From positions 64,001 to 128,000 of the forward strand of contig JAJZED010000004.1 in NCBI GenBank assembly GCA_021805775.1: a stretch of DNA of 64,000 nt, written 5' to 3'. The notes beneath the pieces are model-generated. The model did no database searches, had not been told where the DNA came from, and saw only the letters and a program-made list of their open reading frames with translations. Positions 27,036 through 35,550 of the stretch are shown here, in pieces. The stretch comes from a bacterium. GTDB taxonomy: Bacteria; Vulcanimicrobiota; Vulcanimicrobiia; Vulcanimicrobiales; Vulcanimicrobiaceae. Within the stretch, counting starts at the first letter, position 1; each line of letters opens with the position of its first letter. The position numbers and the translations under genes were made by a program.

Positions 27036-27896
27036 TCACTCACCGTTAAGCTGCGCGCGCGTCGGGCTCGGCGATGGGCGTGGCCCCACAACGAAGAGTG
27101 CGTCGGGCAACGCCGCGGGGAAGGCCATCGCACGGTACGCGACGCCAAGCGTATCGTGCGCCACCTGCACACCGAAGGAGCGAGCGCCGATAAAAATGCG
27201 AGCGTCACGCACGAGCCAGTAGCGGTCGATCGCTCCAAAATGAAGGTCGATGTAGCCGGTAAGCCCGAGTGCGATGACCGAGGCCCCGAACGCAAACCGC
27301 ATCGAACAGAAGCGCCCCGTCGCACTTTCGATAACGACGTACGAGAGCATATGCTCCTTCGGATCGCGAATCGCATCGAGATGTAACGCGTGTCCGGGCG
27401 CACCATTCGGGCAGAGCGCCGCACCGCGGTCGCTGATGCGATACGCAGATGGTGCGACGGCACTAACGATAGCGATGACTTTCATGCCATCGACTTTTGC
27501 ATGCGGCATCGGCGAAGGTGAGGGCGCCTTTGTTCGATCGTTGAACGCCTTGAGCCCATACTGCACGAGATCGTACGCGCCCGCCCAGGTTGGATCGAAG
27601 AGGTGGCCGGGATCGAGTTGCCACGCTCCTCGTGGAAGAAGACGATCGACCGCACGCCCGTCACGCGTGCGTAGCCGATATTGGTAGCGATCGGGCTTCT
27701 TCCCGTTTTCGAGAATACGGACGCGATAGGTGAGGTACGGCGGCACTGGGAGCCGCCCCATCGTGCGCACGGCCTCGGCGTAGTAACGCGCCGCCGAGGG
27801 TGGCGCATCGGCGCGTGCGGCATGCGGCGCGAGAGCGCTCACGACGATCGCACATGCGAAAAAGGCGTGAAGAAGACGTCGTACAATGCAGATCAT
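27036..27896 (-). CDS. Secreted protein of unknown function
   Basis: 286 residues from ATG 27896, where a signal peptide begins (MICIVRRLLHAFFACAIVVSALAPHAARA, about 29 residues). The longer upstream frame is arginine-rich and unlikely. The mature part contains YLTYRVRILENGKKP, a proline/serine spacer (APSPSPMPHAKV), two cysteines near the middle, and ends in a PSPSPTRAQ tail. Similar-looking proteins lie in the DUF-type outer membrane protein-processing families, but I do not recognise this one. Confidence 0.7.
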   Translation of the reverse strand: MICIVRRLLHAFFACAIVVSALAPHAARADAPPSAARYYAEAVRTMGRLPVPPYLTYRVRILENGKKPDRYQYRLRTRDGRAVDRLLPRGAWQLDPGHLFDPTWAGAYDLVQYGLKAFNDRTKAPSPSPMPHAKVDGMKVIAIVSAVAPSAYRISDRGAALCPNGAPGHALHLDAIRDPKEHMLSYVVIESATGRFCSMRFAFGASVIALGLTGYIDLHFGAIDRYWLVRDARIFIGARSFGVQVAHDTLGVAYRAMAFPAALPDALFVVGPRPSPSPTRAQLNGE

Positions 27897-28069
27897 GGCT
27901 CTCGTACTGCGCGAGGCTAGATTTTGTTTCACCGGTCGCTCGCACCGTACCGGCCATCCTCGAACGCAAGGCTGAGTCCCGCGCCTAACGGCACGATCGC
28001 GCGCTTCCATCCGGTGAAATCCGAGACCGGCGCGCTCGCATGTTCGCGCTCCACGTAGCTGGGATTCCC

Positions 28070-28924
28070 CATATGACCAACCTTTTCCAGCGGCCGCCGC
28101 GCAGCTTTTAGGGCTATCTCCAAGTCGCGCCGTTGGTTTGGCGCGGGGCGATGCGGGTTAAGCAGATGGCCGATTCGCGCTTGGAGAATCTGATTTGCCG
28201 GAAGGCGGATCGCGTACTCGATGCCTTCGGCTTCTAAGAACGCCTACATGTTTGGCTGGGCGAAGGCGGCGTCGCCTCGAAAGGAGATGCTTGCTGCGGT
28301 TCCTCGGTAACGTGCGACGACCGGCTTGAGGACCGCTGCCCATCCATCGGCACTATGCACATTACCCGGCCTCAACCCGCATCGTTCCAGGTCGCCGTGC
28401 TGATTGAACACGAAAAGCGGACAGTAGCAGATGCAACCGAAGTGCCCGTTCCAAACGCTGCTCTCGTGATCGCCATGCGTTGGGCTAACGGATGAATCCA
28501 TGTCGAGTACGACGCGATCGCGTGGACGACGTTTCGCAACCTGGTCAATCCAATGACCGGAGAGATCGGTGAGCGTTGCGAGGTTTTCAGGCTTCGCCAG
28601 CCGGTTCGTTTCGAACCGCCTCATCTGGCTCGGTGACGCTCCCGAGCCCTTCGCGGCTTTGCCACCGAGGATCCAGCGCATGGCTGAGTCACGGCGTAAG
28701 CGCAATGCGTCGTTCACGTCTTCGTATCCCGCAAGTCTGCCGAAGACGGATTGACGAAACATGTCGACGAACGCGTGCCGACCGTTCTTGCCCGTGCGTG
28801 CATCTGTGAGAAGTTTACCAACCGCCGGAGTCAATCCCAGCGCGTCGTCAAGTTCGCGATACGCGAGCAACCCCGCATCCGACGTGACGACCGACCCGCG
28901 AAACTCAAGGATGAATCGATGCAT
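28070..28924 (-). pseudogene. IS1380-family transposase remnant, interrupted by a nonsense codon
   Basis: The N-terminal 226 residues match IS1380 transposases: VVTSDAGLLAYRELDDALGL, AGYEDVNDALRLRRD, the first catalytic Asp in VVLDMDSSVSPTHG, LRPGNVHSADGW and the second Asp in FRGDAAFAQP. A TAG codon at 28244-28246 replaces what is usually a Tyr or other residue. The same frame then continues with AFLEAEGIEYAIRLPANQILQ and HLLNPHR, which is also transposase sequence, up to about 28070. The C-terminal third, including the final catalytic Glu region, is missing. The element is therefore dead. No terminal inverted repeats were identified. Confidence 0.88.
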
Positions 28925-29298
28925 ACACCGCGTCGCTTACACTTCCCGCACCGCAAAATGTCGTCTCTTATCGCAGCGGCTATTCCGCAACCAATCATAT
29001 CCATCATTGCTTCTGAACCAAGGTTTGCCGATGCAGGTAAAACGGTTATCGAAGGTGCAACGGTTTGCGATGGGCAAAAACGTGGCCGTCATGTCGTTTT
29101 TCCTCCGGAGGGAAGCCTCGAGGCCGGGGTTAGGGCGGATGATTGTTCAGAGCGAATCTTCGGGTCGAATGACTATATGACATACCCGTCTTGCGCCGAC
29201 GGAGGCGGCCTCTTCGCGCGGCTCTCCTGTAAATTGGAGACTATGCGAAAACATATGCGACGCGAAGCTGACCCTACGGCCGCGGTGCTGTCGGCAGT
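28925..29298. other. Non-coding stretch holding a relic of the downstream secreted-protein gene
   Basis: About 375 bases without a credible intact gene. In the plus-strand frame, 29015-29115 encodes EPRFADAGKTVIEGATVCDG and a following H-V-V-F-P-P-E-G. This closely matches the C-terminus of the gene at 29299-30027 (APRFRDAGKSVVEIATVCDE ... VLFPVRG, 29920-30027). The segment therefore looks like the 3' remnant of a second copy whose 5' part was lost next to the insertion sequence. The rest shows nothing recognisable. Confidence 0.55.
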
Positions 29299-30027
29299 AT
29301 GTTAGCGAACGCATGCCGGTTGCTTCTTGCCTTTTCGTGCATCGTGGGTTTGGCGAACTGCGCTGGGATAAGGTCATGGCAGGCGACGTTGTATGCAAAA
29401 TCGCAGAGCCCCCGGATTGCGTTGGCGATTCGAAGGTTTCTTGCGGAGAACCCAATAAAGTATTACTTCGCTGTGGGCCCGGCTACGCGCGTTCAAATTC
29501 GAGGAAATTCGGCCATGATCCGAAATGGAATTGTTTCCGTCGCTCGCTTGTCGAAACGCGATTATATTCCAGGGAGTAGCGATACGTTTGCTATTCGATT
29601 TACTCCTAAGGGGAGGGCGCTTGCGCGAAAAGACCATTGGAAATTTATGGGAGCTGGTCCTCGCGGTCAGTTCTTCACCATCCGAGTCGGCGAATTGCGT
29701 CTTAAAAAGTTCATTTCCGTCACTTCGTTATTAGCCAGAGTACCGTGGTGGTCAAACAGAGCGGATCCGCAGCACTGTTTCGCCGTGAAATACTCTGCCA
29801 GCTTCGTTCTGACGAGAGCAGGGCTTCATCTCAGTCGCGTCAATGGCGGCGACGGTGGACCGTTTTTTGGTGGTAGCGAATGGGCTTTCACAAGATCGAT
29901 GTCGGATACCGTTGCCGCTGCACCTCGGTTCCGCGATGCCGGGAAATCGGTTGTCGAAATTGCTACTGTTTGCGACGAGGCGAAACAGGGCTGGCGCGTG
30001 TTGTTTCCCGTACGAGGAGTCTGGTAG
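29299..30027 (+). CDS. Hypothetical exported protein
   Basis: 242 residues. The N-terminus (RLLLAFSCIVGLANCAG) resembles a lipoprotein signal, but Asn before the Cys is not a standard lipobox. The remainder has strand-rich segments (VQIRGNSAMIRNGIVSVARL, DTFAIRFTPKG, FFTIRVGELRLKKF) and no recognised domain. Codon use and base composition are more AT-rich than the flanking core genes, which suggests recent acquisition. Its last 35 residues are duplicated in the relic at 29015-29115. No strong ribosome site precedes the ATG. Confidence 0.5.
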   Translation: MLANACRLLLAFSCIVGLANCAGIRSWQATLYAKSQSPRIALAIRRFLAENPIKYYFAVGPATRVQIRGNSAMIRNGIVSVARLSKRDYIPGSSDTFAIRFTPKGRALARKDHWKFMGAGPRGQFFTIRVGELRLKKFISVTSLLARVPWWSNRADPQHCFAVKYSASFVLTRAGLHLSRVNGGDGGPFFGGSEWAFTRSMSDTVAAAPRFRDAGKSVVEIATVCDEAKQGWRVLFPVRGVW

Positions 30028-30089
30028 ATTCGATATCGATCGAGCTCCTCTCCGCGCGGGGTGCCTCGCGCATTCATATACGGAGTGCA

Positions 30090-30506
30090 GTGGTTACCGC
30101 TCTTGTTGGGATGGGCATCATCGGTTGTTCGACCTGTCACCCAGTGAAGGCATTACCGGGATACGTGCTACCGCACGTTTTCGTGCACGAAAGGGAGGGT
30201 GGTGCTTCAGTGTTTTTGGGCCGACTCACTCCCAAAAGTCTCAACAGAGACTCGCCAACGTCGTTCGGCGAATCTCCGCGTCATTCTGACGCCGCATATC
30301 ATTGGAGTGCGTTCGGTCGAGCAACGCGTCGGCTTTCCCGGCGTCGTATCGCACTCGGGCAAAGGGGCGTTGCGAGAGTGAGCGCAATGCCTGACAACGC
30401 GACGTTTCTTCGTCGGCCGACGACGCACGTGTGCCGACGCCACATAGGGCTGGTCGTTCGTAGCCAACGGCTATGTTCGCTGATAGGTTCCTCAAAAAAC
30501 CGCTAG
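30090..30506 (+). CDS. Doubtful lipoprotein-like ORF
   Basis: GTG at 30090 with GGAG four bases upstream opens 138 codons. The start reads as a lipoprotein signal with a good lipobox (ALVGMGIIGCST). After about residue 50 the sequence turns arginine-rich and looks out of frame. A frameshifted or decayed gene in the AT-rich accessory patch is likely. The 3' end meets the convergent formimidoyltransferase gene. Confidence 0.25.
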   Translation: MVTALVGMGIIGCSTCHPVKALPGYVLPHVFVHEREGGASVFLGRLTPKSLNRDSPTSFGESPRHSDAAYHWSAFGRATRRLSRRRIALGQRGVARVSAMPDNATFLRRPTTHVCRRHIGLVVRSQRLCSLIGSSKNR

Positions 30507-31360
30507 ACGGAGCCACGTTCATCGAGCGAGAAAAACTCCGCAACCGCGTCATCGAGCGCGGCGCGCGGGAGCAGGCCGATCAGTTCGCTCTTTCCGAGAG
30601 CGATGCCGCGTTTCGCCGCCGCCGCAGCGGCGGCTCGCCGTAAGCGTAGCGGCGAGGTCGCGCGATACTGCGTGATATTGAACGATAGTTGCACGCGCCC
30701 GCTTTCGAGACGGAATGCCAGCGCGCGGATGCCCGGAAGCCCCCCTCCGCGCTCGCGCAACTCCGCAGCGATCGCCTTTCCCGCTGCGAGATCCTCACTC
30801 TCGAGTTCGATGTTCCAGGCAACGAGAATCTCGCGCGCGCCGACTGCAATGGCGCCGGCGCTCGGGTGCGCGGCGATATCGCCGATATCGGGGCGGTCGT
30901 TGCGATCGAAGCGTGCGGCGAGCCCCTCGAAGCCGTCGCGCCGCGCATTTGCGAGCAGACGGCGCTCGGGAATCAGCGCGGCTTCACCGTAAAGAAAACT
31001 CGGAATCCCCTCGCGTTCCCAAATCGCTCGCGCCGCCGTTTGCGCCAAGGTGACGGCTTCGGCGATCGGTGCATCGCCGAGCGGGACGAAGGGCAGCACG
31101 TCGAGCGCTCCGATACGCGGATGAAGTCCGCTGTGCGCCCGCAGATCGATCCGTTCGCGCGCGACCCGTGCGAGCGCGAGGGCGGCGTCGACGAGAACCG
31201 CTGCATGGCCGACGATCGTCAGCACGCTGCGGTGATGGGCGCTATCGGAGCTGCTGTCGAGAACGCGCGCCCCGGTCGCTTCGACCGCCGCGACGGCGTG
31301 GCGAATAGTTTCGTCATTACGCCCTTCGGAGAGATTCGGAACGAGTTCGAAGAGATGCAT
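30503..31360 (-). CDS. ftcD: Glutamate formimidoyltransferase
   Basis: 285 residues, the length of the stand-alone formiminotransferase domain without cyclodeaminase. Motifs: VPNLSEGRN at the N-terminus, SSSDSAHHRSVLTIVG, RIDLRAHSGLHPRIGALDVLPFVPL (the substrate-binding His cluster) and a central DIAAHPSAGAIAVGAREILVAWNIEL. It transfers the formimino group of formiminoglutamate to tetrahydrofolate, releasing glutamate. It lies five bases after radA, far from the hut genes at the left edge. A partner formiminotetrahydrofolate cyclodeaminase is not seen in the window. Confidence 0.93.
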   Translation of the reverse strand: MHLFELVPNLSEGRNDETIRHAVAAVEATGARVLDSSSDSAHHRSVLTIVGHAAVLVDAALALARVARERIDLRAHSGLHPRIGALDVLPFVPLGDAPIAEAVTLAQTAARAIWEREGIPSFLYGEAALIPERRLLANARRDGFEGLAARFDRNDRPDIGDIAAHPSAGAIAVGAREILVAWNIELESEDLAAGKAIAAELRERGGGLPGIRALAFRLESGRVQLSFNITQYRATSPLRLRRAAAAAAAKRGIALGKSELIGLLPRAALDDAVAEFFSLDERGSV

Positions 31361-31364
31361 CGAG

Positions 31365-32672
31365 CTATCCGAGCACCTCGGCGATCGCGCTGCCGATATC
31401 GGGGAATCGTTCGGCGCTCAAATGCCTCCCGTATCCGAGTCGCTTCGCTTCGGCGGCGCGACGCGATGCCGCGCTTACCGCGCGAATCTCACCGGAGAGG
31501 CCGAGCTCGCCAAACGCCACGACCTCCGAATCGATCGGGCGATCCCGTAGCGACGACGCAATAGCGAGTGCAATACCGAGATCGGCGGCGGGTTCGTTCA
31601 CGCGCAAGCCGCCGGCGACCGATGCATAGATGTCGTGCGATCCGAGCAGCATTCCCGCCCGTCGTTCGAGGACGGCAATAATCATGGCGAGGCGCGCCGG
31701 ATCGAGATTGTTGGCGAGTCGTCGCGGAGTTCCGAAACTCGTCTCACCGACGAGCGCCTGCACTTCGACCAGCACCGGCCGCGAACCGAGGATCGAGGCG
31801 ACGACGCAACTTCCGCTCGGGCGGGCTCCCCGCCCGGCAAGAAAAATCTCCGAGGGGTTCGAGACGTCGTGGAGCCCATCTTCGTGCATGGAAAAGACGC
31901 ATATCTCGTCGATCGATCCGAAGCGATTTTTATAGGCGCGCAAGATACGATACTCGCCTTGGAGATCGCCTTCAAAGTAAAGGACGGTATCGACGAGGTG
32001 CTCGAGCAGGCGCGGACCCGCGATGCTCCCGTCCTTCGTAACGTGCCCGACGATAAACGTAGCGCAACCGCTTCGTTTCGAGAACTCAACGAGTGCCTGC
32101 GTGCAATCGCGAACCTGCCCGACGCTTCCGGCGTAACTCTCGCTCTCGGGCAAGCGTACCGTTTGGATCGAGTCGACGATCAACGCGCGCGGTGCGATGC
32201 GCTCGGCGGCATCGAGCACCGCATGGAGATCGGTCTCGGGGAAGAGCAAGAGCGGTGAGTCGATCTTCAAGCGAGCGGCGCGCAATTTGACCTGTGCCGC
32301 CGATTCCTCGCCGCAGATGTAGAGGACGGGGCCTTTACTTTGGAGGCGTGCGGCGATCTGCAGCAGTAGCGTCGATTTTCCCGCACCGGGTGGGCCGCCG
32401 ACGAGGGTGACGCTGCCGGGAACGATGCCGCCGCCGAGAACGACGTCGAACTCCGGCAGCCCGGTCGTAATGCGATCGTGGTGCGCGCTCTCTACTTCGT
32501 GGAGCGGAATCGGCATCGTCGCCGATCCGCGCACGCGGCGCAACGGGCGCGAAGCCTCCCGCGGTCGCTCTTCGAACGTATTCCATGCCGAGCATTGCGG
32601 ACAACGCCCGAGCCAGCGCGCGGACTCAAATCCGCAGGCGCTGCAGAAAAAGACCGCGCGCGTTTTGGCCAT
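31365..32672 (-). CDS. radA: DNA repair protein RadA (Sms)
   Basis: 435 residues from ATG 32672. An N-terminal zinc finger (C10, C13, C24, C27), the Walker A loop GGPPGAGKST, the RadA-specific KNRFG motif near residue 250 and a C-terminal Lon-protease-like domain (from about 335) appear in the right order. RadA is a DnaB-like helicase that drives branch migration in recombination repair. In B. subtilis radA lies near yacL, but here the two are 24 kb apart. Confidence 0.96.
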   Translation of the reverse strand: MAKTRAVFFCSACGFESARWLGRCPQCSAWNTFEERPREASRPLRRVRGSATMPIPLHEVESAHHDRITTGLPEFDVVLGGGIVPGSVTLVGGPPGAGKSTLLLQIAARLQSKGPVLYICGEESAAQVKLRAARLKIDSPLLLFPETDLHAVLDAAERIAPRALIVDSIQTVRLPESESYAGSVGQVRDCTQALVEFSKRSGCATFIVGHVTKDGSIAGPRLLEHLVDTVLYFEGDLQGEYRILRAYKNRFGSIDEICVFSMHEDGLHDVSNPSEIFLAGRGARPSGSCVVASILGSRPVLVEVQALVGETSFGTPRRLANNLDPARLAMIIAVLERRAGMLLGSHDIYASVAGGLRVNEPAADLGIALAIASSLRDRPIDSEVVAFGELGLSGEIRAVSAASRRAAEAKRLGYGRHLSAERFPDIGSAIAEVLG

Positions 32673-32756
32673 CGTCGGGCTCTCTTCGCGCGCACGAGCC
32701 GTGCGTCCCGTGCGCCGGGCAACCGCCGACGCGGCATATGGGTTACGCGCTGCGGA

Positions 32757-34235
32757 ATGAACGCAGCGTCGTCGAGGCACATCGTCATCGTAGGGGCCGG
32801 GGTCGCCGGATTGACGGCAGCGGCGCTTTTATCGCATCGCGGCTACCGGGTGAGCCTCTTCGAAAAGCAGCGGACTCCCGGTGGGCGCGCCGCGTCGATG
32901 ACCGAAGAGGGCTTCACCTTCGATCTCGGCCCGACGTTATTATTTATGCCGGATGTCTATCGCGATACTTTCGCGCTTTGGGGCGGCGATTTCGATCGCG
33001 AAGTGCCGATGCAGCGACTGCGCCCAAACTATCGGCTGAATTATGCCGACGGCAAAACGTTGGAGATCTCGTCGCTGCTCTCCGAGACGATGCGATCGCT
33101 CGAACGCTTTGCGCCGGGATCGAGCCGCGGATTTCTCCGCTATCTTGCCGAGGCGGCCGACGCCTATCAACGCTCGCGGCGCCTCTTCGTCGGCGAGCGC
33201 ATTCGTTCGTTTCGACATTTTCTTTCGCGCGAACGGATTGCGGCACTGCTCTCCACCGGTGCCTTTCAGCGCTTGGGTGTTCGAGCCGAACGGAGCTTCG
33301 GTGATGCGCGTGTCGCCGGAGCCTTTTCCTTCCAATCGATGTATCTCGGAATGTCGCCCTTCGACGCTCCGTTGCTCTATCGATTGCTGCTCTTCACCGA
33401 ACTCGGCGAGGGAATTTTCTTTCCGCAAGGAGGTATCGGGGCGCTTCCGCGTGCGCTCGACCGGGCGGCGCGCGGGAACGGCGCGCGGATTCGTTACGAT
33501 ACGGAGATTGTCGCGGTGGAGCGCAATGCGCGACGCGTCGTCGCGGTACGCACCGGCGTGGGCGAACGCATCGAATGCGACGCCGTGGTACTCAACGCCG
33601 ACCTTCCGTATGCCTACGATCGTTTGCTCGACGAACCCACGCACCGTTCGCTACGCATGCGCCATACGCCGTCGGCCTTGCTCGTTTACGCCGCGCTTGA
33701 AGAACGATATGCAGATCTGCTCCACCATGAATTTCTCATGCCGGCCGATCTTCGCGCGACCTGCGACGACATTTTTCGACGCGGGCAGATTCCCGAAGAT
33801 CCGGCGATCTATCTCTGTGCGCCCGGGGCGACCGACCCGACGATGGCCCCGCCGGGGAAGGAGGCGCTCTACCTGCTGGTTCCGGCTCCTTCGCTCGCCG
33901 GTAGCGTCGACTGGGCGGGCGAGCGTGACGCCATCGTCGATCGTGCGCTGCGGATCGTCGAGGAACGGCGTCTGCCGGGGCTTCGCGCTCGCATCCGCTG
34001 GGTGAGAACGAGGACGCCGCTGGAATTTCAAAACGAGCTCTCGCTCGATCGCGGCTCGGCCTTCGGCCTCTCGCACGATATCATGCAGATCGGTCCGATG
34101 CGCCCCGATAATCGACATGAAAAACTCAAGAATTGTTACTTTGTCGGTGCGTCGACGCGCCCGGCGACGGGTCTGCCGCTGGTGACGCTCGGCGCCGTCC
34201 AAAGCGTGGAGCGTATCTGCGAGGAGCTGGGGTAA
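32757..34235 (+). CDS. CrtI-type phytoene/diapophytoene desaturase
   Basis: 492 residues from ATG 32757. The FAD-binding motif VGAGVAG (12-18) with the extended FEKQRTPGGRAAS block is typical of CrtI. The C-terminus has NCYFVGASTRPATGLPLVTLGA, the second conserved dinucleotide/substrate block of the family. A membrane-associating hydrophobic helix is expected in the middle. It desaturates the product of the neighbouring synthase. Whether the substrate is C40 phytoene or C30 diapophytoene is not decided by sequence inspection. Confidence 0.9.
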   Translation: MNAASSRHIVIVGAGVAGLTAAALLSHRGYRVSLFEKQRTPGGRAASMTEEGFTFDLGPTLLFMPDVYRDTFALWGGDFDREVPMQRLRPNYRLNYADGKTLEISSLLSETMRSLERFAPGSSRGFLRYLAEAADAYQRSRRLFVGERIRSFRHFLSRERIAALLSTGAFQRLGVRAERSFGDARVAGAFSFQSMYLGMSPFDAPLLYRLLLFTELGEGIFFPQGGIGALPRALDRAARGNGARIRYDTEIVAVERNARRVVAVRTGVGERIECDAVVLNADLPYAYDRLLDEPTHRSLRMRHTPSALLVYAALEERYADLLHHEFLMPADLRATCDDIFRRGQIPEDPAIYLCAPGATDPTMAPPGKEALYLLVPAPSLAGSVDWAGERDAIVDRALRIVEERRLPGLRARIRWVRTRTPLEFQNELSLDRGSAFGLSHDIMQIGPMRPDNRHEKLKNCYFVGASTRPATGLPLVTLGAVQSVERICEELG

Positions 34236-34258
34236 GCTTCGAGCAAAGAAGCCTCGAC

Positions 34259-35107
34259 GTGAACGATTCGGAGGATCTCGCGCGCTCGATTCGGTGGTGC
34301 GCGCAGGTAATGCGCGCGCACGCGAAGAGTTTCTACTTTAGCACGCGCGTGCTGCCGCGCGCGAAACGTGAAGCGGTCGAAGCGCTTTACGGTCTCTTTC
34401 GCAGTGCCGACGATCTTGCCGACGAGCCGGGGCCGACGCCCGAAGAACGGCGGGCGGGTTTTATTGCCCTGCGCGGCGCGCTCGATGCAGTCGCGCGCGG
34501 CGAGCGAACGAGTGAGGCGCCGTGGACGGCTGCGGTCGCTCGCGCGCTCGCGCGCTTTCCCATTGCAATCGAGGATATCTTCGCGCTCGTCGCCGGCTGC
34601 GAGGGCGATTTGGATCCCCGCCCAATCGCCACGTTCGACGAGTTGGAGAGCTATTCGCGCGCCGTCGCGGGAACGGTCGGGCGCTGTTCGATGGCGATTC
34701 TCGGTGCGAGCGACGAAGATTCGCTCGCGCGCGGCGAGCGTCTGGGGATTGCGATGCAGTACACGAATATTCTTCGCGATGTTGCCGAAGATGAACGGAA
34801 CGGTCGCTATTATCTGCCGCGGCACGAAGTCGATCGCCTGGGACGCGGCGAGGTGATGCGGGCGATCGCGCAGCTCGCACGCGCGCGATACGGCGAAGCC
34901 TTCGTGCTCGCCGAGCGCGTGCCGAACGACGGCTCCCGCTGGGCGCTGCTCGCCACCGCCGATATTTACGGCGGCATCGTCGATGTGGTGGAGCGACGCA
35001 AGTTCGACCCCGATGCCGGGCGAGCGGTCGTGAAGAGCCCGGCGAAAATCGGGCGCGCGCTCCGTTGTTGGCTGCGCGCTTATACCGGTTTGGCGAGCAT
35101 GAAATAG
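34259..35107 (+). CDS. Phytoene/squalene synthase family enzyme (CrtB/CrtM)
   Basis: 282 residues from GTG 34259. The two aspartate-rich motifs are DDLAD (51-55) and YTNILRDVAED (about 167-177), and the conserved arginine-rich ending is present. It condenses two prenyl diphosphates head-to-head; the prenyl synthase at 40100-41080 may supply the substrate. It follows the desaturase by 23 bases. Confidence 0.92.
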   Translation: MNDSEDLARSIRWCAQVMRAHAKSFYFSTRVLPRAKREAVEALYGLFRSADDLADEPGPTPEERRAGFIALRGALDAVARGERTSEAPWTAAVARALARFPIAIEDIFALVAGCEGDLDPRPIATFDELESYSRAVAGTVGRCSMAILGASDEDSLARGERLGIAMQYTNILRDVAEDERNGRYYLPRHEVDRLGRGEVMRAIAQLARARYGEAFVLAERVPNDGSRWALLATADIYGGIVDVVERRKFDPDAGRAVVKSPAKIGRALRCWLRAYTGLASMK

Positions 35108-35526
35108 ATGATAGAGAAGAGCGCGAGCGTGACCGCCCAGCCGACGATGCTCCAGGCGAGAAAGGGGCGAGCGAGCGCGGCATCGTCGCCCGCTTGGGCG
35201 CGGCGCTCCATGTGGATTTCGAGCGGGACGAGAACCGCGAGCCACACGACTCCGCTGCCGATCGCAATCCCGAGCGCATCGCGCGTCCATGCGGTCTGCC
35301 ACGGGGCGATTTTGAGGTCGGAGGCCAACGCGAGCCCGCTGGTAATGACCGCCGTTCCGAAAATCAGGGTAAAGATGATATCGGTGAAGAGAATCTCGCG
35401 AACGGCAAAACGCCGCAGCCGCTCGTCGCCGGAACGGAACGCGCGCGTCGCCCAGATTCCGGTTACGACGAAGTTCCCGAGCCAGAGAACGCCGGCTACG
35501 ACGTGGAGGCTTTCGAGAATAGGCAT
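35080..35526 (-). CDS. DUF2269-like integral membrane protein
   Basis: 148 residues from ATG 35526, with four hydrophobic helices. The opening SLHVVAGVLWLGNFVVTGIWA is typical of DUF2269/predicted copper-resistance-like small membrane proteins. It is the only minus-strand gene in the carotenoid cluster and overlaps the 3' end of the synthase gene by 28 bases. Function unknown. Confidence 0.72.
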   Translation of the reverse strand: MPILESLHVVAGVLWLGNFVVTGIWATRAFRSGDERLRRFAVREILFTDIIFTLIFGTAVITSGLALASDLKIAPWQTAWTRDALGIAIGSGVVWLAVLVPLEIHMERRAQAGDDAALARPFLAWSIVGWAVTLALFSIIYFMLAKPV

Positions 35527-35550
35527 GGCTCGCGCTTCGGAGCGCTCGGC

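Noticed and set aside
28751-29305. A plus-strand ORF of 184 codons
   Set aside because: Its first third is antisense to the transposase and only the part from 29015 has meaning, as a relic of the next gene's C-terminus.
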